From an uncultured Muribaculaceae bacterium (GTDB taxonomy: Bacteria; Bacteroidota; Bacteroidia; Bacteroidales; Muribaculaceae), in contig CAMWXQ010000003.1 in assembly GCA_947178235.1 (NCBI GenBank), forward strand, positions 1-20,843: DNA of 20,843 nucleotides, given 5' to 3'. Below the pieces are notes generated by a model. The model had not been told where the DNA came from. It did not search any database and worked only from the letters and a program-made list of their open reading frames with translations. How positions within the stretch are numbered: the stretch's first letter is position 1; the number at the start of each line of letters is the position of its first letter. The position numbers and the translations under genes are program-made. Shown piece after piece: positions 5,631 through 13,513 of the stretch.

Positions 5631-6551
5631 ATGGAATCGCATCATTCTTCGGGCAAAGGGCGCATGTGGCCCTATCATCTGTGTGCCGCCGGTACGGTGA
5701 CGGCATGGGGCTTGTCGCTCGTGTCCACTCGCGTGCTCCTCGACCACGGACTGCATCCGATCGAGATATATATCTACCGCTTCACGCTCGCTTACCTCGC
5801 CCTGCTCTGTTTCTGCCACAAGAAAATCCTGTCCAACTCCATCAAGGATGAACTCCTGTTCCTGGCCTGCGGCCTCGTGGCTGGGTCGGTCTACTTCATC
5901 TCGGAGAATGTGGCTCTCGAATATACCCTCGTCACCAATGTCTCGCTCATCACTTCGCTGCCGCCGCTGCTGACGGTGCTGCTCGTCGGGCTTGTCTATA
6001 AACATAACCGCCCGGGGCGGGGGGCTTACGTCGGGAGCGTCGTGGCGTTCCTCGGTGTGGGGCTTGTGATCTTCAATTCGTCGTTCAACATGGCCCTCAA
6101 CCCGATCGGTGACCTGCTCTCGCTGCTCGCGGCATTCTGCTGGGCCATCTACGGGCTGATGCTCAAACCGCTCAATGCCCACTATACGGAACTTTTCATC
6201 ACCCGCAAGGTGTTCTTCTACGGCCTCTTGACGGGTCTGCCGTTCCTGTCCATCCAGCCCGAGATCGCCTCGCCGCTGATTCTGCTCGAACCTGTCTGCA
6301 TGGCGAATCTCCTTTTCCTCGCCCTCATCTGCTCGATGGGCGGCTATATATCGTGGGCATACGCCGTGTTGAAGCTCGGCCCCGTGACTACATCCAACTA
6401 CCTCTACTTCCAGCCGATCATCACGATGATCTTCGCCATGCTCACCCTCGGCGAGAAGGTGACGCCGACCGGGTATGCCGGGTGTGCGCTCATCCTGCTC
6501 GGCGTGTGGCTCGCGGACTATCTCCAAAAGAAACAACTGAGGACGAATTGA
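5631..6551 (+). CDS. EamA/DMT-family membrane transporter
   Basis: A 306-residue protein with about ten hydrophobic helices arranged as two EamA repeats of five. The first repeat begins at WPYHLCAAGTVTAWGLSLVS and the second at NPIGDLLSLLAAFCWAIYGL. The family exports or imports small metabolites such as amino acids and nucleotide sugars; the substrate cannot be told from sequence. The C-terminal repeat has the typical NYLYFQPIITMIFAMLTLGE motif that marks these drug/metabolite transporters. I chose ATG 5631 because it follows a good promoter (5556-5587) by a normal distance. The next gene starts 57 bases downstream with no clear promoter between, so the tricorn-type protease may be read from the same transcript. 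Confidence 0.92.
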   Translation: MESHHSSGKGRMWPYHLCAAGTVTAWGLSLVSTRVLLDHGLHPIEIYIYRFTLAYLALLCFCHKKILSNSIKDELLFLACGLVAGSVYFISENVALEYTLVTNVSLITSLPPLLTVLLVGLVYKHNRPGRGAYVGSVVAFLGVGLVIFNSSFNMALNPIGDLLSLLAAFCWAIYGLMLKPLNAHYTELFITRKVFFYGLLTGLPFLSIQPEIASPLILLEPVCMANLLFLALICSMGGYISWAYAVLKLGPVTTSNYLYFQPIITMIFAMLTLGEKVTPTGYAGCALILLGVWLADYLQKKQLRTN

Positions 6552-6608
6552 GGCTCTCCGCAATCCCCCGATTCGCCCGATATTCACTACCCAATACCTA
6601 TCCCGATT

Positions 6609-9600
6609 TTGAAGCCTTTCCTTGCACTTTCGCTTGCGCTTGCCTTCGGGGCGAGTGCGTCGGCCACGACTCCCCTGTGGATGCGCGATGTGGCCATTTC
6701 GCCTGACGGCCAGTCGATAGCGTTCACCTACAAGGGTGACATATATACCGTGCCCGCGGGTGGCGGGGCTGCCCACCGCGTCACCTCGGCCTCGTCCTAC
6801 GAGGCTTCGCCCGTATGGAGCCCCGACAGCCGCCGCATAGCCTATGCCTCGGACCGCGAGGGGTCGATGGATGTCTATGTCATCGACGCCGTGGGCGGAA
6901 CTCCCGAGCGCCTAACATCGCACTCGGCCAACGAAATCCCCGAGGCCTTCACCCCCGACGGGAAGAACGTCCTCTACTCCGCTGCCATCCAGGCCCCGGC
7001 GGCGAGCCGAATGTTCCCCTCGGCGCGCCTCACCCAGCTCTATTCGGTGGCCGCTGACGGCAATGGAGCGCCCACACAGGTGCTCGCCACCCCGGCCCGC
7101 TTCGTGGCCTTCACGGGTGACGGAGGCTCGTTCCTCTACCAGGATGTCAAGGGCATGGAGGATGAGTGGCGCAAGCACCACACCTCGTCGGTGACCCGCG
7201 ACATATGGCTCTACGATGCCTCGACCGGGCGCCACACCAATCTCACCAACCGCGGCGGCGAGGACCTCGACCCTGTCTTCGACCCCGCGACGCAGACCGT
7301 CTATTTCCTGTCCGAGCGCGAGGGGCGCAACATCAATGTCCACTCCTTCGCCCTCTCCGACCCCTCGAAGGTCTCGCAGGTGACAGACTTCAAGACCCAT
7401 CCCGTCCGATTCCTCAGCCGCGCGGACAACGGCACCCTCGCCTTCGGGCAGGACGGCGAGATCTATACCCTCGCCGCGGGCTCCAAGACCCCGGCCAAAG
7501 TCACGGTCGACATCACTGCCGACTATGACAACAGGCCCTTGATACGCCGTTTCTCGACCGGAGCGCAGGGGGCAGTCCCCTCGCCGGACGGCAAGCAGGT
7601 GGCCTTCATGAGCCGCGGCGACATCTTCGTGACCTCGGCCGATTATGCCACTACCAAGCAGGTGACATCGACCCCCTCGGGCGAGCGCGAGCCGTCGTGG
7701 GGAGCCGACAACCGCACCTTATATTATACGAGCGACCGCGACGAACATGACAATATCTACCGCGCACGCCTCTCGCGCAAGGATGACCCCAACTTCGCCA
7801 ACGCCGTTGCCATCGAGGAGACCGCCGTGTTCCCCGCCTCGGACGGCGTCGACCGCTCGCGTCCCCTCGTGTCGCCCGACGGCCAGAAGCTCGCCTTCGT
7901 CCAGGACCGCCGCAAGATTGCGGTCTTCGATCTGAAAACACGCAAGACAACCATGCTCACCAACGGCGAGACCTATACGGCCAACGACGCCGACATCGAG
8001 CTCGATTGGAGCCCCGACAGCGAGTGGCTCGTCGCCACCATCGACACCCACAAGCGTGACCCGTACTATGACATCGCCCTCTTCAACGCCACCACGGGCG
8101 AGATGGTGCGTGTCACCGACGACGCCTTCACCAACCACTCGCCCCGATGGGTGATGGGCGGCGACGCCGTCATCTTCCTCTCGGATCGCCACGGTATGCG
8201 CAACATGGCCTCGTGGGGGTCACAGGACGATGTGTTCATCGCCTTCACCAACCAGGAGGCCTATGACCGCTACATGCTCTCGCCCGAGGACTTCGAGATT
8301 CTGAAAGATGTCGAGAAGTCGCGCAAGAAGTCGAAGGCTGCCGCGACCGCCGCCGAAAAGGATAAGAAGAACGGCAAGAAGTCCAAAAAGGATGACAAGA
8401 AGAAGGCCGACGAGGCCGAGGAGGAGACCCCCGGGGATGCCGTCAAGGTCGAGCCCAAGGGATTCGACAAGCGTACCGTACGCCTCACCCCCTTCTCGTC
8501 GGACATCGCCGACGCATACGTCGATGACGACGGCGAGAACCTCTACTTCCTCTCCGAAGTCGAGGACGGCTACGACCTCTGGAAGAAGGATATGCGCGAG
8601 GGGGATGTATCCCTCTTCAAGAAGCTCGGCGCGGGTGCCGTAGGCCTCGCCCCCGACGCCAAGGGGAAGAGCCTCTTTATCCTCGGCCCGAAGATGATGA
8701 AGAAGATGGCCCTCGCGGGTGGCAAGATGGAGAATATCTCCTATTCGGGCACACAGAAAATCGACCTCGCCGCCGAACGCGAGTATATGTACAACTATAT
8801 GCTCCGCGAGGAGGCCAAGCGCTTCCTTGTCGAGGATATGTTCGGCGCCGACTGGCAGGGGCTCGGCGAGGCCTACCGCCGTTTCCTCCCGCACATCAAT
8901 AACAACTATGACTTCGTTGAGCTCGGCTCCGAGCTGCTCGGCGAACTCAACGTCTCGCACACCGGTGCCCGCTACTTCCCCGGAGGTGCCCGTGAACTCA
9001 CCGCGAGCCTCGGCCTCATCTATGACCTCGCCGATACCTCGGAGGGGCTGCGTGTCACCGAGGTGATCAAGGACGGACCCTTCGACAACGCCGCCTCGGC
9101 CATGGCCCCCGGCGCGGTCATCACCGCCATCGACGGCCTCAACGTCACCGCCGGGGCAGATCCCCTCGCACTGCTCGCCGGCCGTGCGCGCAAGAAGACC
9201 CTCGTCTCCTTCACCCTCCCCTCGGGCGCAAAGGTCGAGGAGGTGGTGATCCCGATCTCCACAGGGGCCGAGAACGGGCTGCTCTATGACCGATGGGTCG
9301 AGCGCAACCGCGCCACTGTCGACTCGCTCTCGGGCGGCCGCCTCGGGTATGTACACCTCCGCTCGATGAACGACCCCTCGTACCGCGCCATCTATGCCGA
9401 CGTCCTCGGCCGCTATGCCGACCGCGACGGCATCGTCATCGACACCCGATGGAACGGCGGCGGACGCCTCCACGAAGACATCGAGGTGCTGTTCAGCGGC
9501 CACAAGTATCTCGACCAGTATATCCGCGGTGTCAAGAGCGGCGAGATGCCCTCCAAGCGATGGCTGCGCCCCACCGTCATGATCACCGGCGAGGCCAACT

Positions 9601-9896
9601 ACTCGAACGCCCACGGAACCCCCTGGATGTACCGCAACCGCGGCCTCGGCAAGATCGTAGGTATGCCCGTGCCCGGGACCATGAGCTCGGTCAACTGGAT
9701 CGACTTCCAGGACGACTCGATGCTCTTCGGTGTCCCCGTCGTAGGCTTCGTGCCCGCCGAGGGTGGTTTCCTCGAAAACACCCAGCTCGAACCGGACGTC
9801 AAGGTTGTCAACGACCCCGCCGTGGCAGCCACCGGCCGCGACCAGCAACTCGAAGCCGCAGTGAAGACCCTGCTCGAAGATGTTAAAAAACAATAA
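6609..9896 (+). CDS. tricorn-type S41-family protease, secreted
   Basis: A 1095-residue protein starting at TTG. The start is fixed by the signal peptide it opens (MKPFLALSLALAFGASASA, cleavage near residue 19-20); no ATG fits. Residues about 20-560 are beta-propeller repeats of the TolB/PD40 type (SPDGQSIAF, SPDSRRIAYASDREG and others). A lysine-rich, disordered insert covers about 567-607. A helical core domain follows (about 720-800), then a PDZ domain (about 805-900) and the S41 peptidase domain (about 910-1080). The tricorn catalytic tetrad appears complete: Ser783-His784 (VSHTG), Ser999 (ANYSNAHG) and Glu1056 (FLENTQLEPD). Tricorn is cytoplasmic in archaea, but this homologue should act in the periplasm, cutting peptides fed through the propeller. 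Its substrates are unknown. Confidence 0.94.
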   Translation: MKPFLALSLALAFGASASATTPLWMRDVAISPDGQSIAFTYKGDIYTVPAGGGAAHRVTSASSYEASPVWSPDSRRIAYASDREGSMDVYVIDAVGGTPERLTSHSANEIPEAFTPDGKNVLYSAAIQAPAASRMFPSARLTQLYSVAADGNGAPTQVLATPARFVAFTGDGGSFLYQDVKGMEDEWRKHHTSSVTRDIWLYDASTGRHTNLTNRGGEDLDPVFDPATQTVYFLSEREGRNINVHSFALSDPSKVSQVTDFKTHPVRFLSRADNGTLAFGQDGEIYTLAAGSKTPAKVTVDITADYDNRPLIRRFSTGAQGAVPSPDGKQVAFMSRGDIFVTSADYATTKQVTSTPSGEREPSWGADNRTLYYTSDRDEHDNIYRARLSRKDDPNFANAVAIEETAVFPASDGVDRSRPLVSPDGQKLAFVQDRRKIAVFDLKTRKTTMLTNGETYTANDADIELDWSPDSEWLVATIDTHKRDPYYDIALFNATTGEMVRVTDDAFTNHSPRWVMGGDAVIFLSDRHGMRNMASWGSQDDVFIAFTNQEAYDRYMLSPEDFEILKDVEKSRKKSKAAATAAEKDKKNGKKSKKDDKKKADEAEEETPGDAVKVEPKGFDKRTVRLTPFSSDIADAYVDDDGENLYFLSEVEDGYDLWKKDMREGDVSLFKKLGAGAVGLAPDAKGKSLFILGPKMMKKMALAGGKMENISYSGTQKIDLAAEREYMYNYMLREEAKRFLVEDMFGADWQGLGEAYRRFLPHINNNYDFVELGSELLGELNVSHTGARYFPGGARELTASLGLIYDLADTSEGLRVTEVIKDGPFDNAASAMAPGAVITAIDGLNVTAGADPLALLAGRARKKTLVSFTLPSGAKVEEVVIPISTGAENGLLYDRWVERNRATVDSLSGGRLGYVHLRSMNDPSYRAIYADVLGRYADRDGIVIDTRWNGGGRLHEDIEVLFSGHKYLDQYIRGVKSGEMPSKRWLRPTVMITGEANYSNAHGTPWMYRNRGLGKIVGMPVPGTMSSVNWIDFQDDSMLFGVPVVGFVPAEGGFLENTQLEPDVKVVNDPAVAATGRDQQLEAAVKTLLEDVKKQ

Positions 9897-9924
9897 ACCT
9901 GACATCTTTCACGCAGAAAATCAC

Positions 9925-9932
9925 TACCTTTG
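9925..9932 (+). promoter_or_regulatory. -7 promoter element (TACCTTTG) for rplY
   Basis: TACCTTTG is a full match to TAnnTTTG. It lies 28 bases after the tricorn-type gene's stop. No good -33 TTTG is seen. Predicted start near 9939 gives a leader of about 100 bases before rplY. Confidence 0.7.
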
Positions 9933-9965
9933 CACCGCTTTTCGGGCCGTGGAGAGCCGCGTCCC

Positions 9966-10006
9966 TTCCCGTGTGATGGGAAATTAAGAAGCAATCTCCT
10001 TAATTT
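9966..10006 (+). promoter_or_regulatory. structured leader of rplY (possible autoregulatory site)
   Basis: Two hairpins fall in the rplY leader. TTCCC (9966-9970) pairs with GGGAA (9978-9982), and AAATTAAG (9981-9988) pairs with CTTAATTT (9999-10006). They share two bases, so they are partly exclusive. Leaders of ribosomal-protein genes often fold into a mimic of the protein's rRNA site; that role is inference here. Confidence 0.4.
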
Positions 10007-10040
10007 TGAGTAACACAACCCCAAAAAACCGATCCCAGAA

Positions 10041-10613
10041 ATGAAGACATTTCAGCTGACCGCCCAGACCCGCAACGACCTGGGCAAGAAGGCAGCCAAG
10101 GAGCTGCGCAAAGAGAACCTCATTCCCGTTGTCCTCAACGGCAATGGCAAGGAGGCAACCCACCTGACCGTCCGCCAGGACGACGTGCGCAAGCTCGTTT
10201 ATACCCCCGACATCTTCGCCATCGAGCTCACCGTTGACGGCAAGACCTCCATGGCCGTCCTCAAAGATCTCCAGTTCCACCCCGTGAAGGACACCATCCT
10301 CCACATGGACCTCCTCGCCGTAACCCCCGAGAAGCCCGTCACCATGGAGGTGCCCGTGCAGCTCGAAGGCCACGCCGAAGGTGTGAAGGCCGGTGGTAAG
10401 CTCAACCTCTCCATGAAGAAGCTCAAGGTGAAGGCTCCCTACACCGAAATCCCCGAGCGTCTCGTCATCAACGTCGACAACCTCGGCCTCGGCAAGACCC
10501 TCCAGGTAGGCGACCTCCACTTCGAAGGCCTCGAACTCATGAACGCCAAGAACGCCGTTGTCTGCGCCGTCCAGCTCACCCGTGCCGCCCGCGGTGCCCA
10601 GGCCAAGGCATAA
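10041..10613 (+). CDS. rplY: 50S ribosomal protein L25 (CTC/TL5 long form)
   Basis: A 190-residue protein that binds 5S rRNA in the large ribosomal subunit. The N-terminal L25 domain (about 1-92) starts MKTFQLTAQTRNDLGKKAAK and contains DLQFHPVKDTILHMDLLAV. The C-terminal TL5/CTC beta domain (about 95-185) includes VPVQLEGHAEGVKAGGKLNL and ends in a basic tail, RAARGAQAKA. Length matches the two-domain form common in Bacteroidetes, rather than the roughly 95-residue E. coli L25. The gene has its own promoter and leader upstream and a strong terminator downstream (10642-10694). It is therefore likely a one-gene transcript despite the neighbouring pth, a common partner. Confidence 0.96.
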   Translation: MKTFQLTAQTRNDLGKKAAKELRKENLIPVVLNGNGKEATHLTVRQDDVRKLVYTPDIFAIELTVDGKTSMAVLKDLQFHPVKDTILHMDLLAVTPEKPVTMEVPVQLEGHAEGVKAGGKLNLSMKKLKVKAPYTEIPERLVINVDNLGLGKTLQVGDLHFEGLELMNAKNAVVCAVQLTRAARGAQAKA

Positions 10614-10641
10614 TCGCCATCACCGAATCCACTCATCACAG

Positions 10642-10694
10642 CTCACAGACAACCTCCCCGCCCCCGCGGAGAGGCGTCTGTGAGTTGTCTTTTA
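10642..10694 (+). terminator. intrinsic terminator after rplY
   Basis: CTCACAGAC (10642-10650) is perfectly complementary to GTCTGTGAG (10676-10684). Inside, CCTC pairs with GAGG (10653-10656 with 10671-10674) and CCGC with GCGG (10658-10661 with 10666-10669) around a CCCC loop. TTGTCTTTTA follows. The in-frame ATG at 10680 upstream of pth lies inside this stem, a reason to reject it as the pth start. Confidence 0.88.
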
Positions 10695-10706
10695 TACATT
10701 CAGCCA

Positions 10707-11270
10707 ATGAAATTCCTCATCGTAGGCCTGGGCAATATCGGGCCCGAGTACGAGGCCACGCGCCACAATGCCGGATTCATCGTGGCCGACGCACTTGTCG
10801 ACAGTGTCTCGGGCACGTTCCAGACCGAGCGCTATGCCGACGTCGCCCGCATCCGCGTCAAGAATGCCCAGCTCACCGTCATCAAGCCCTCGACATACAT
10901 GAACCTCTCCGGCAATGCCGTGCGCTACTGGAAGGATAAGGAGGGTGTCGATGTCGACCAGATTCTGGTCATCGTCGACGACATCGCACTCCCCTTCGGC
11001 GCCATACGTCTAAAACCCTCGGGGAGCGACGCCGGCCACAACGGCCTCAAAAACATTGCCCAGATGCTCGGCACCCAGGCATACCCCCGCCTCCGCTTCG
11101 GCATCGGCAACAACTACCCCCGCGGTGGACAGATCGACTACGTACTCGGGATGTTCACACCCGAGGAGGCTGCCGCCATGGGCGAGCGCGTCAAGGTCGC
11201 CGTCGAAGCCGTCAAGACCTTCTGCCTCGCAGGCATGAATGTCGCTATGTGCCAGTTCAATAACAAATGA
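10707..11270 (+). CDS. pth: peptidyl-tRNA hydrolase
   Basis: A 187-residue cytoplasmic enzyme that frees tRNA from peptidyl-tRNA dropped by stalled ribosomes. It starts MKFLIVGLGNIGPEYEATRH with Asn10 and the catalytic His20 in their usual places. It goes on with KPSTYMNLSGNAV, the VDDIALPFGAIRLK segment with its catalytic-site aspartate, and SGSDAGHNGLKNI. The length is normal. ATG 10707 was preferred over an in-frame ATG at 10680 because the latter is within the rplY terminator and would add nine residues before the conserved start. No TAnnTTTG is evident in the short gap after the terminator, so its promoter is not identified. Confidence 0.96.
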   Translation: MKFLIVGLGNIGPEYEATRHNAGFIVADALVDSVSGTFQTERYADVARIRVKNAQLTVIKPSTYMNLSGNAVRYWKDKEGVDVDQILVIVDDIALPFGAIRLKPSGSDAGHNGLKNIAQMLGTQAYPRLRFGIGNNYPRGGQIDYVLGMFTPEEAAAMGERVKVAVEAVKTFCLAGMNVAMCQFNNK

Positions 11271-11273
11271 AAT

Positions 11274-11433
11274 GCGCTTCGCGCAGTTTAGGGTTTAGGG
11301 CCTTCGGCCTCGGGTTTAAAGTTTAAAGAACCTCAGTGCCGCTCTGAATCTAGTGTAATAAAAAACCGACTTAAACTTTAAACCTAAGGCCGAAGGCCCT
11401 AAACTTTAAACTTTAAGTTGAGCAAAGCGAAAC
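11274..11433. repeat. long inverted repeat between pth and the S4 gene (MITE- or REP-like)
   Basis: The arms 11293-11326 and 11371-11404 are reverse complements at 32 of 34 bases, separated by a 44-base A/T-richer loop. Each arm holds an inner GGCC-TTC-GGCC palindrome and a tandem GTTTAAA motif. Similarity continues outward in weaker form: GCGCTTCGCGCAGTTTA (from 11274) against the complement of TAAGTTGAGCAAAGCGA (11414-11430), with the right side carrying about eight extra bases. The element fills the 167-base gap between pth and the S4 gene almost completely. In RNA it would form a large hairpin that could end or slow transcription. No protein-coding frame of note lies within. Confidence 0.88.
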
Positions 11434-11437
11434 TTAA

Positions 11438-11863
11438 ATGTCAGAAACCCGCATAGACAAGTGGCTCTGGGCCATGCGAATCTTCAAGACCCGCACCATA
11501 GCCACCGAGGCCTGCAAGAAAGGCCGTGTGACCGTCGGAGGCACCCCCGTCAAGCCCTCGCGACCCTTGAAGGTCGGCGAGGTCGTCGATGTGCGCAAGC
11601 CCCCGGTGACCTACTCGTTCCGCGTCAAGGCCCTCGTGAACAACCGCCTCGGCGCCAAGCTCGTGCCCGAATACATGGAGAACATCACCCCTCAGAGCCA
11701 GCTCGACCTGCTCGACGTCGTGAAGATCTCCGGCTTCATCGACCGCCGCAAGGGGCTCGGCCGACCCACCAAGCGCGAAGGCCGCGAACTCGCCAACTTC
11801 ACCGACTCCCTCGCCGACGACGGATGGGACTTCGACTTCCTCGACGACGAGGACGAGGATTGA
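11438..11863 (+). CDS. S4-domain RNA-binding protein (Hsp15-like)
   Basis: A 141-residue protein. The N-terminal S4 domain (about residues 4-60) begins TRIDKWLWAMRIFKTRTIAT and has the KKGRVTVGGTPVKPSRPLKVG turn typical of Hsp15/HslR, which binds free 50S subunits carrying nascent chains. The remainder (about 60-141) contains GLGRPTKREGREL, seen in this family, and ends in a very acidic tail (DFDFLDDEDED). Function is probably ribosome rescue or RNA binding, by family. It lies directly after the long inverted repeat. I see no TAnnTTTG promoter within the gap, so its expression may depend on reading through the repeat from pth. Confidence 0.88.
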   Translation: MSETRIDKWLWAMRIFKTRTIATEACKKGRVTVGGTPVKPSRPLKVGEVVDVRKPPVTYSFRVKALVNNRLGAKLVPEYMENITPQSQLDLLDVVKISGFIDRRKGLGRPTKREGRELANFTDSLADDGWDFDFLDDEDED

Positions 11864-11880
11864 CGAACCATTGTGTCGAA

Positions 11881-11913
11881 TAGCTAAAATAGCTATTGTA
11901 GCTATAATGGCTA
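11881..11913. repeat. TAGCTA nonamer repeat, locus C
   Basis: Three perfect TAGCTA hexamers at 11881, 11890 and 11899 and one variant, TGGCTA, at 11908, an exact 9-base period. The array begins 17 bases after the S4 gene's stop and ends 39 bases before the next gene. Bases 11881-11905 are identical to 2710-2734 in locus B. Confidence 0.9.
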
Positions 11914-11952
11914 TTTCTTTAAATGCTAACACAATAATTAATTCTTTTCTTT

Positions 11953-13371
11953 ATGGTATTCCGTCTGTTGGTGTCGGTGTTTTTGGCGATGGCTGCCGGT
12001 GTGATGTATGGTGCCGGGGCGGCGCTGAGTGTGGATAAGGGCGAATGGGGCGGATGTGAGATGCATTCGTTCAAGCTCGATGGGCGCGACGGTCTCGTGG
12101 TAATACCCGAGAAGCCGCTCGAAGGGAATCCCTGGGTGTGGCGGCCGGCCTTCTTCGGCGCTTTCCCCGCCATCGACGAGGCACTGCTCCGCGAGGGGTA
12201 CCATATCGCTTACTATGACAACACCTATGAGTGGGCGCGCCCCGAGGCTATCGAATCGGGTCAGAAATTCTATGAGACAGTCATACGCGAGTATAATCTG
12301 ATGCCCAAGGCCGTCATGTACGGACTGAGCCGCGGCGGTTACTATTCGCTGCGCCGCGCCCAGCTCTACCCCGGGACTGTGGCGTGTCTCATACTCGATA
12401 ATCCTCTGGTCGACATCTTCGAGCTCCAACGCGACCCGGAGTGGTGGAGGGACGTGCACGAGAAGTGGCACCGCGAGGAGAATCCCATACTCCGTGGCGA
12501 GTTCGGGGAGAACGCCCTCTACAACCTCCATATCCCTGCCCGTCACAGGATACCCGTGCTTCTGCTCAGTGGCGGGTCGGATACCATTGTCCCATACGAG
12601 AACAACGGGCGCAAGATAGTCGACGTCTATCGTCGGTACGATGCCCCGGTCAAGTCAATAGTTCGCCCCGGCGCAGGCCATCATCCACATGGTCTGGACA
12701 ATCCGGCGGCAGTGGTTCCGTTCGTTAACTCCGCCATATCGGGCTCAGCCGAGCATGTAGGGCCGATAAGGGTCGCCTGTCTCGGCAACAGCATCACCGA
12801 GGGGGCGGGTACCTCCGATCCTGCCACCAAGGCATACCCCGCCGTGCTCCAAAGGCTTTTGGGCGACGGCTATGAGGTCAAGAACTTTGGCGTCAGCTGT
12901 TCTACCGCCACGCGGAAGGGCACCGATGCCGGCACGCCATTCTGGTACGGGGCCACAGAGAAGTGCCGCCAGGCAATGGAATATAACCCCGACATCGTCA
13001 TCCTCAAACTCGGTGGCAATGACAGCAAGGGGTACAACTGGGCGAACGGGGCTGACTTCCCCGCAGACTACCAGGAACTTATAGATATGTTCAAGTATCT
13101 CCCCTCGCTCCCGAAAATATACATCTGCCTGCCGTGCAAGGCCCGTGTGGACGACCCTCAGAAGATCTGGGGAATAGACGAGCGTGTAATCCTCGACGAG
13201 ATTACCCCGATGGTCCGCAAGGTGGCCCATGACAACCGCCTGGCAACGATAGACCTGCACGATGTCTACGACGGCGAGGAAGCAGTATGCTACACAGACA
13301 ACATCCATCCCACCGACCGTGGCGCGGAACTGATCGCGAGGCGCATCTGCGAGGTGATTACCCGTGAATAG
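11953..13371 (+). CDS. secreted fusion of an alpha/beta hydrolase and an SGNH/GDSL hydrolase
   Basis: A 472-residue protein with a signal peptide (hydrophobic residues about 3-24). Residues about 30-265 are an alpha/beta hydrolase. The nucleophile elbow GLSRGG has Ser126, the acid is probably Asp210 (SGGSDTIVP), and the base is His243 or His244 (GAGHHPHG). Residues about 270-472 are an SGNH hydrolase: block I LGNSITEG with Ser280, block III GGND with Asn356, and block V DNIHP with Asp449 and His452. Both active sites look complete. SGNH enzymes of this kind often remove acetyl or other acyl groups from glycans, and the alpha/beta half could be a second esterase or a peptidase. No polysaccharide-degradation genes lie beside it, so the substrate is not indicated. 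No clear promoter is seen; repeat locus C precedes it. Confidence 0.9.
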   Translation: MVFRLLVSVFLAMAAGVMYGAGAALSVDKGEWGGCEMHSFKLDGRDGLVVIPEKPLEGNPWVWRPAFFGAFPAIDEALLREGYHIAYYDNTYEWARPEAIESGQKFYETVIREYNLMPKAVMYGLSRGGYYSLRRAQLYPGTVACLILDNPLVDIFELQRDPEWWRDVHEKWHREENPILRGEFGENALYNLHIPARHRIPVLLLSGGSDTIVPYENNGRKIVDVYRRYDAPVKSIVRPGAGHHPHGLDNPAAVVPFVNSAISGSAEHVGPIRVACLGNSITEGAGTSDPATKAYPAVLQRLLGDGYEVKNFGVSCSTATRKGTDAGTPFWYGATEKCRQAMEYNPDIVILKLGGNDSKGYNWANGADFPADYQELIDMFKYLPSLPKIYICLPCKARVDDPQKIWGIDERVILDEITPMVRKVAHDNRLATIDLHDVYDGEEAVCYTDNIHPTDRGAELIARRICEVITRE

Positions 13372-13401
13372 CTCTGTGCGTCAAGCTATCGCGTCCATCC
13401 C

Positions 13402-13432
13402 TTGTGGGATTCCGAAAAAATGCGTAAATTTG
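13402..13432 (+). promoter_or_regulatory. promoter of the ftsY operon (TTG / TAAATTTG)
   Basis: TAAATTTG at 13425-13432 fully matches the -7 consensus, and TTG at 13402-13404 lies 20 bases upstream. The start near 13439 gives a leader of about 75 bases. The leader contains two overlapping stem options (GGGCG 13443-13447 with CGCCC 13463-13467, or GGCGG 13444-13448 with CCGCC 13451-13455), which may be chance in GC-rich DNA. This is the only clear promoter before the six-gene run that follows. Confidence 0.75.
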
Positions 13433-13513
13433 CATCTTGCTTGGGCGGTGCCGCCAGTGGTGCGCCCGTAGACCATAACTTACACGAATACCCGATAATC
13501 CACAGACATTTAT

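Noticed and set aside
8220..9905. Very long open frame on the minus strand opposite the tricorn-type gene (561 codons)
   Set aside because: The plus strand has a clear signal peptide, domain order and catalytic residues. The antisense frame is a by-product of GC-rich third codon positions and has no recognisable motif.
10680..10706. Upstream ATG start for pth
   Set aside because: It is inside the rplY terminator stem and would put nine residues before the conserved MKFLIVGLGN start.
13443..13467. Riboswitch or attenuator in the ftsY leader
   Set aside because: Two short GC stems can form, but there is no U-run, no known aptamer pattern, and such stems are frequent by chance in GC-rich DNA.
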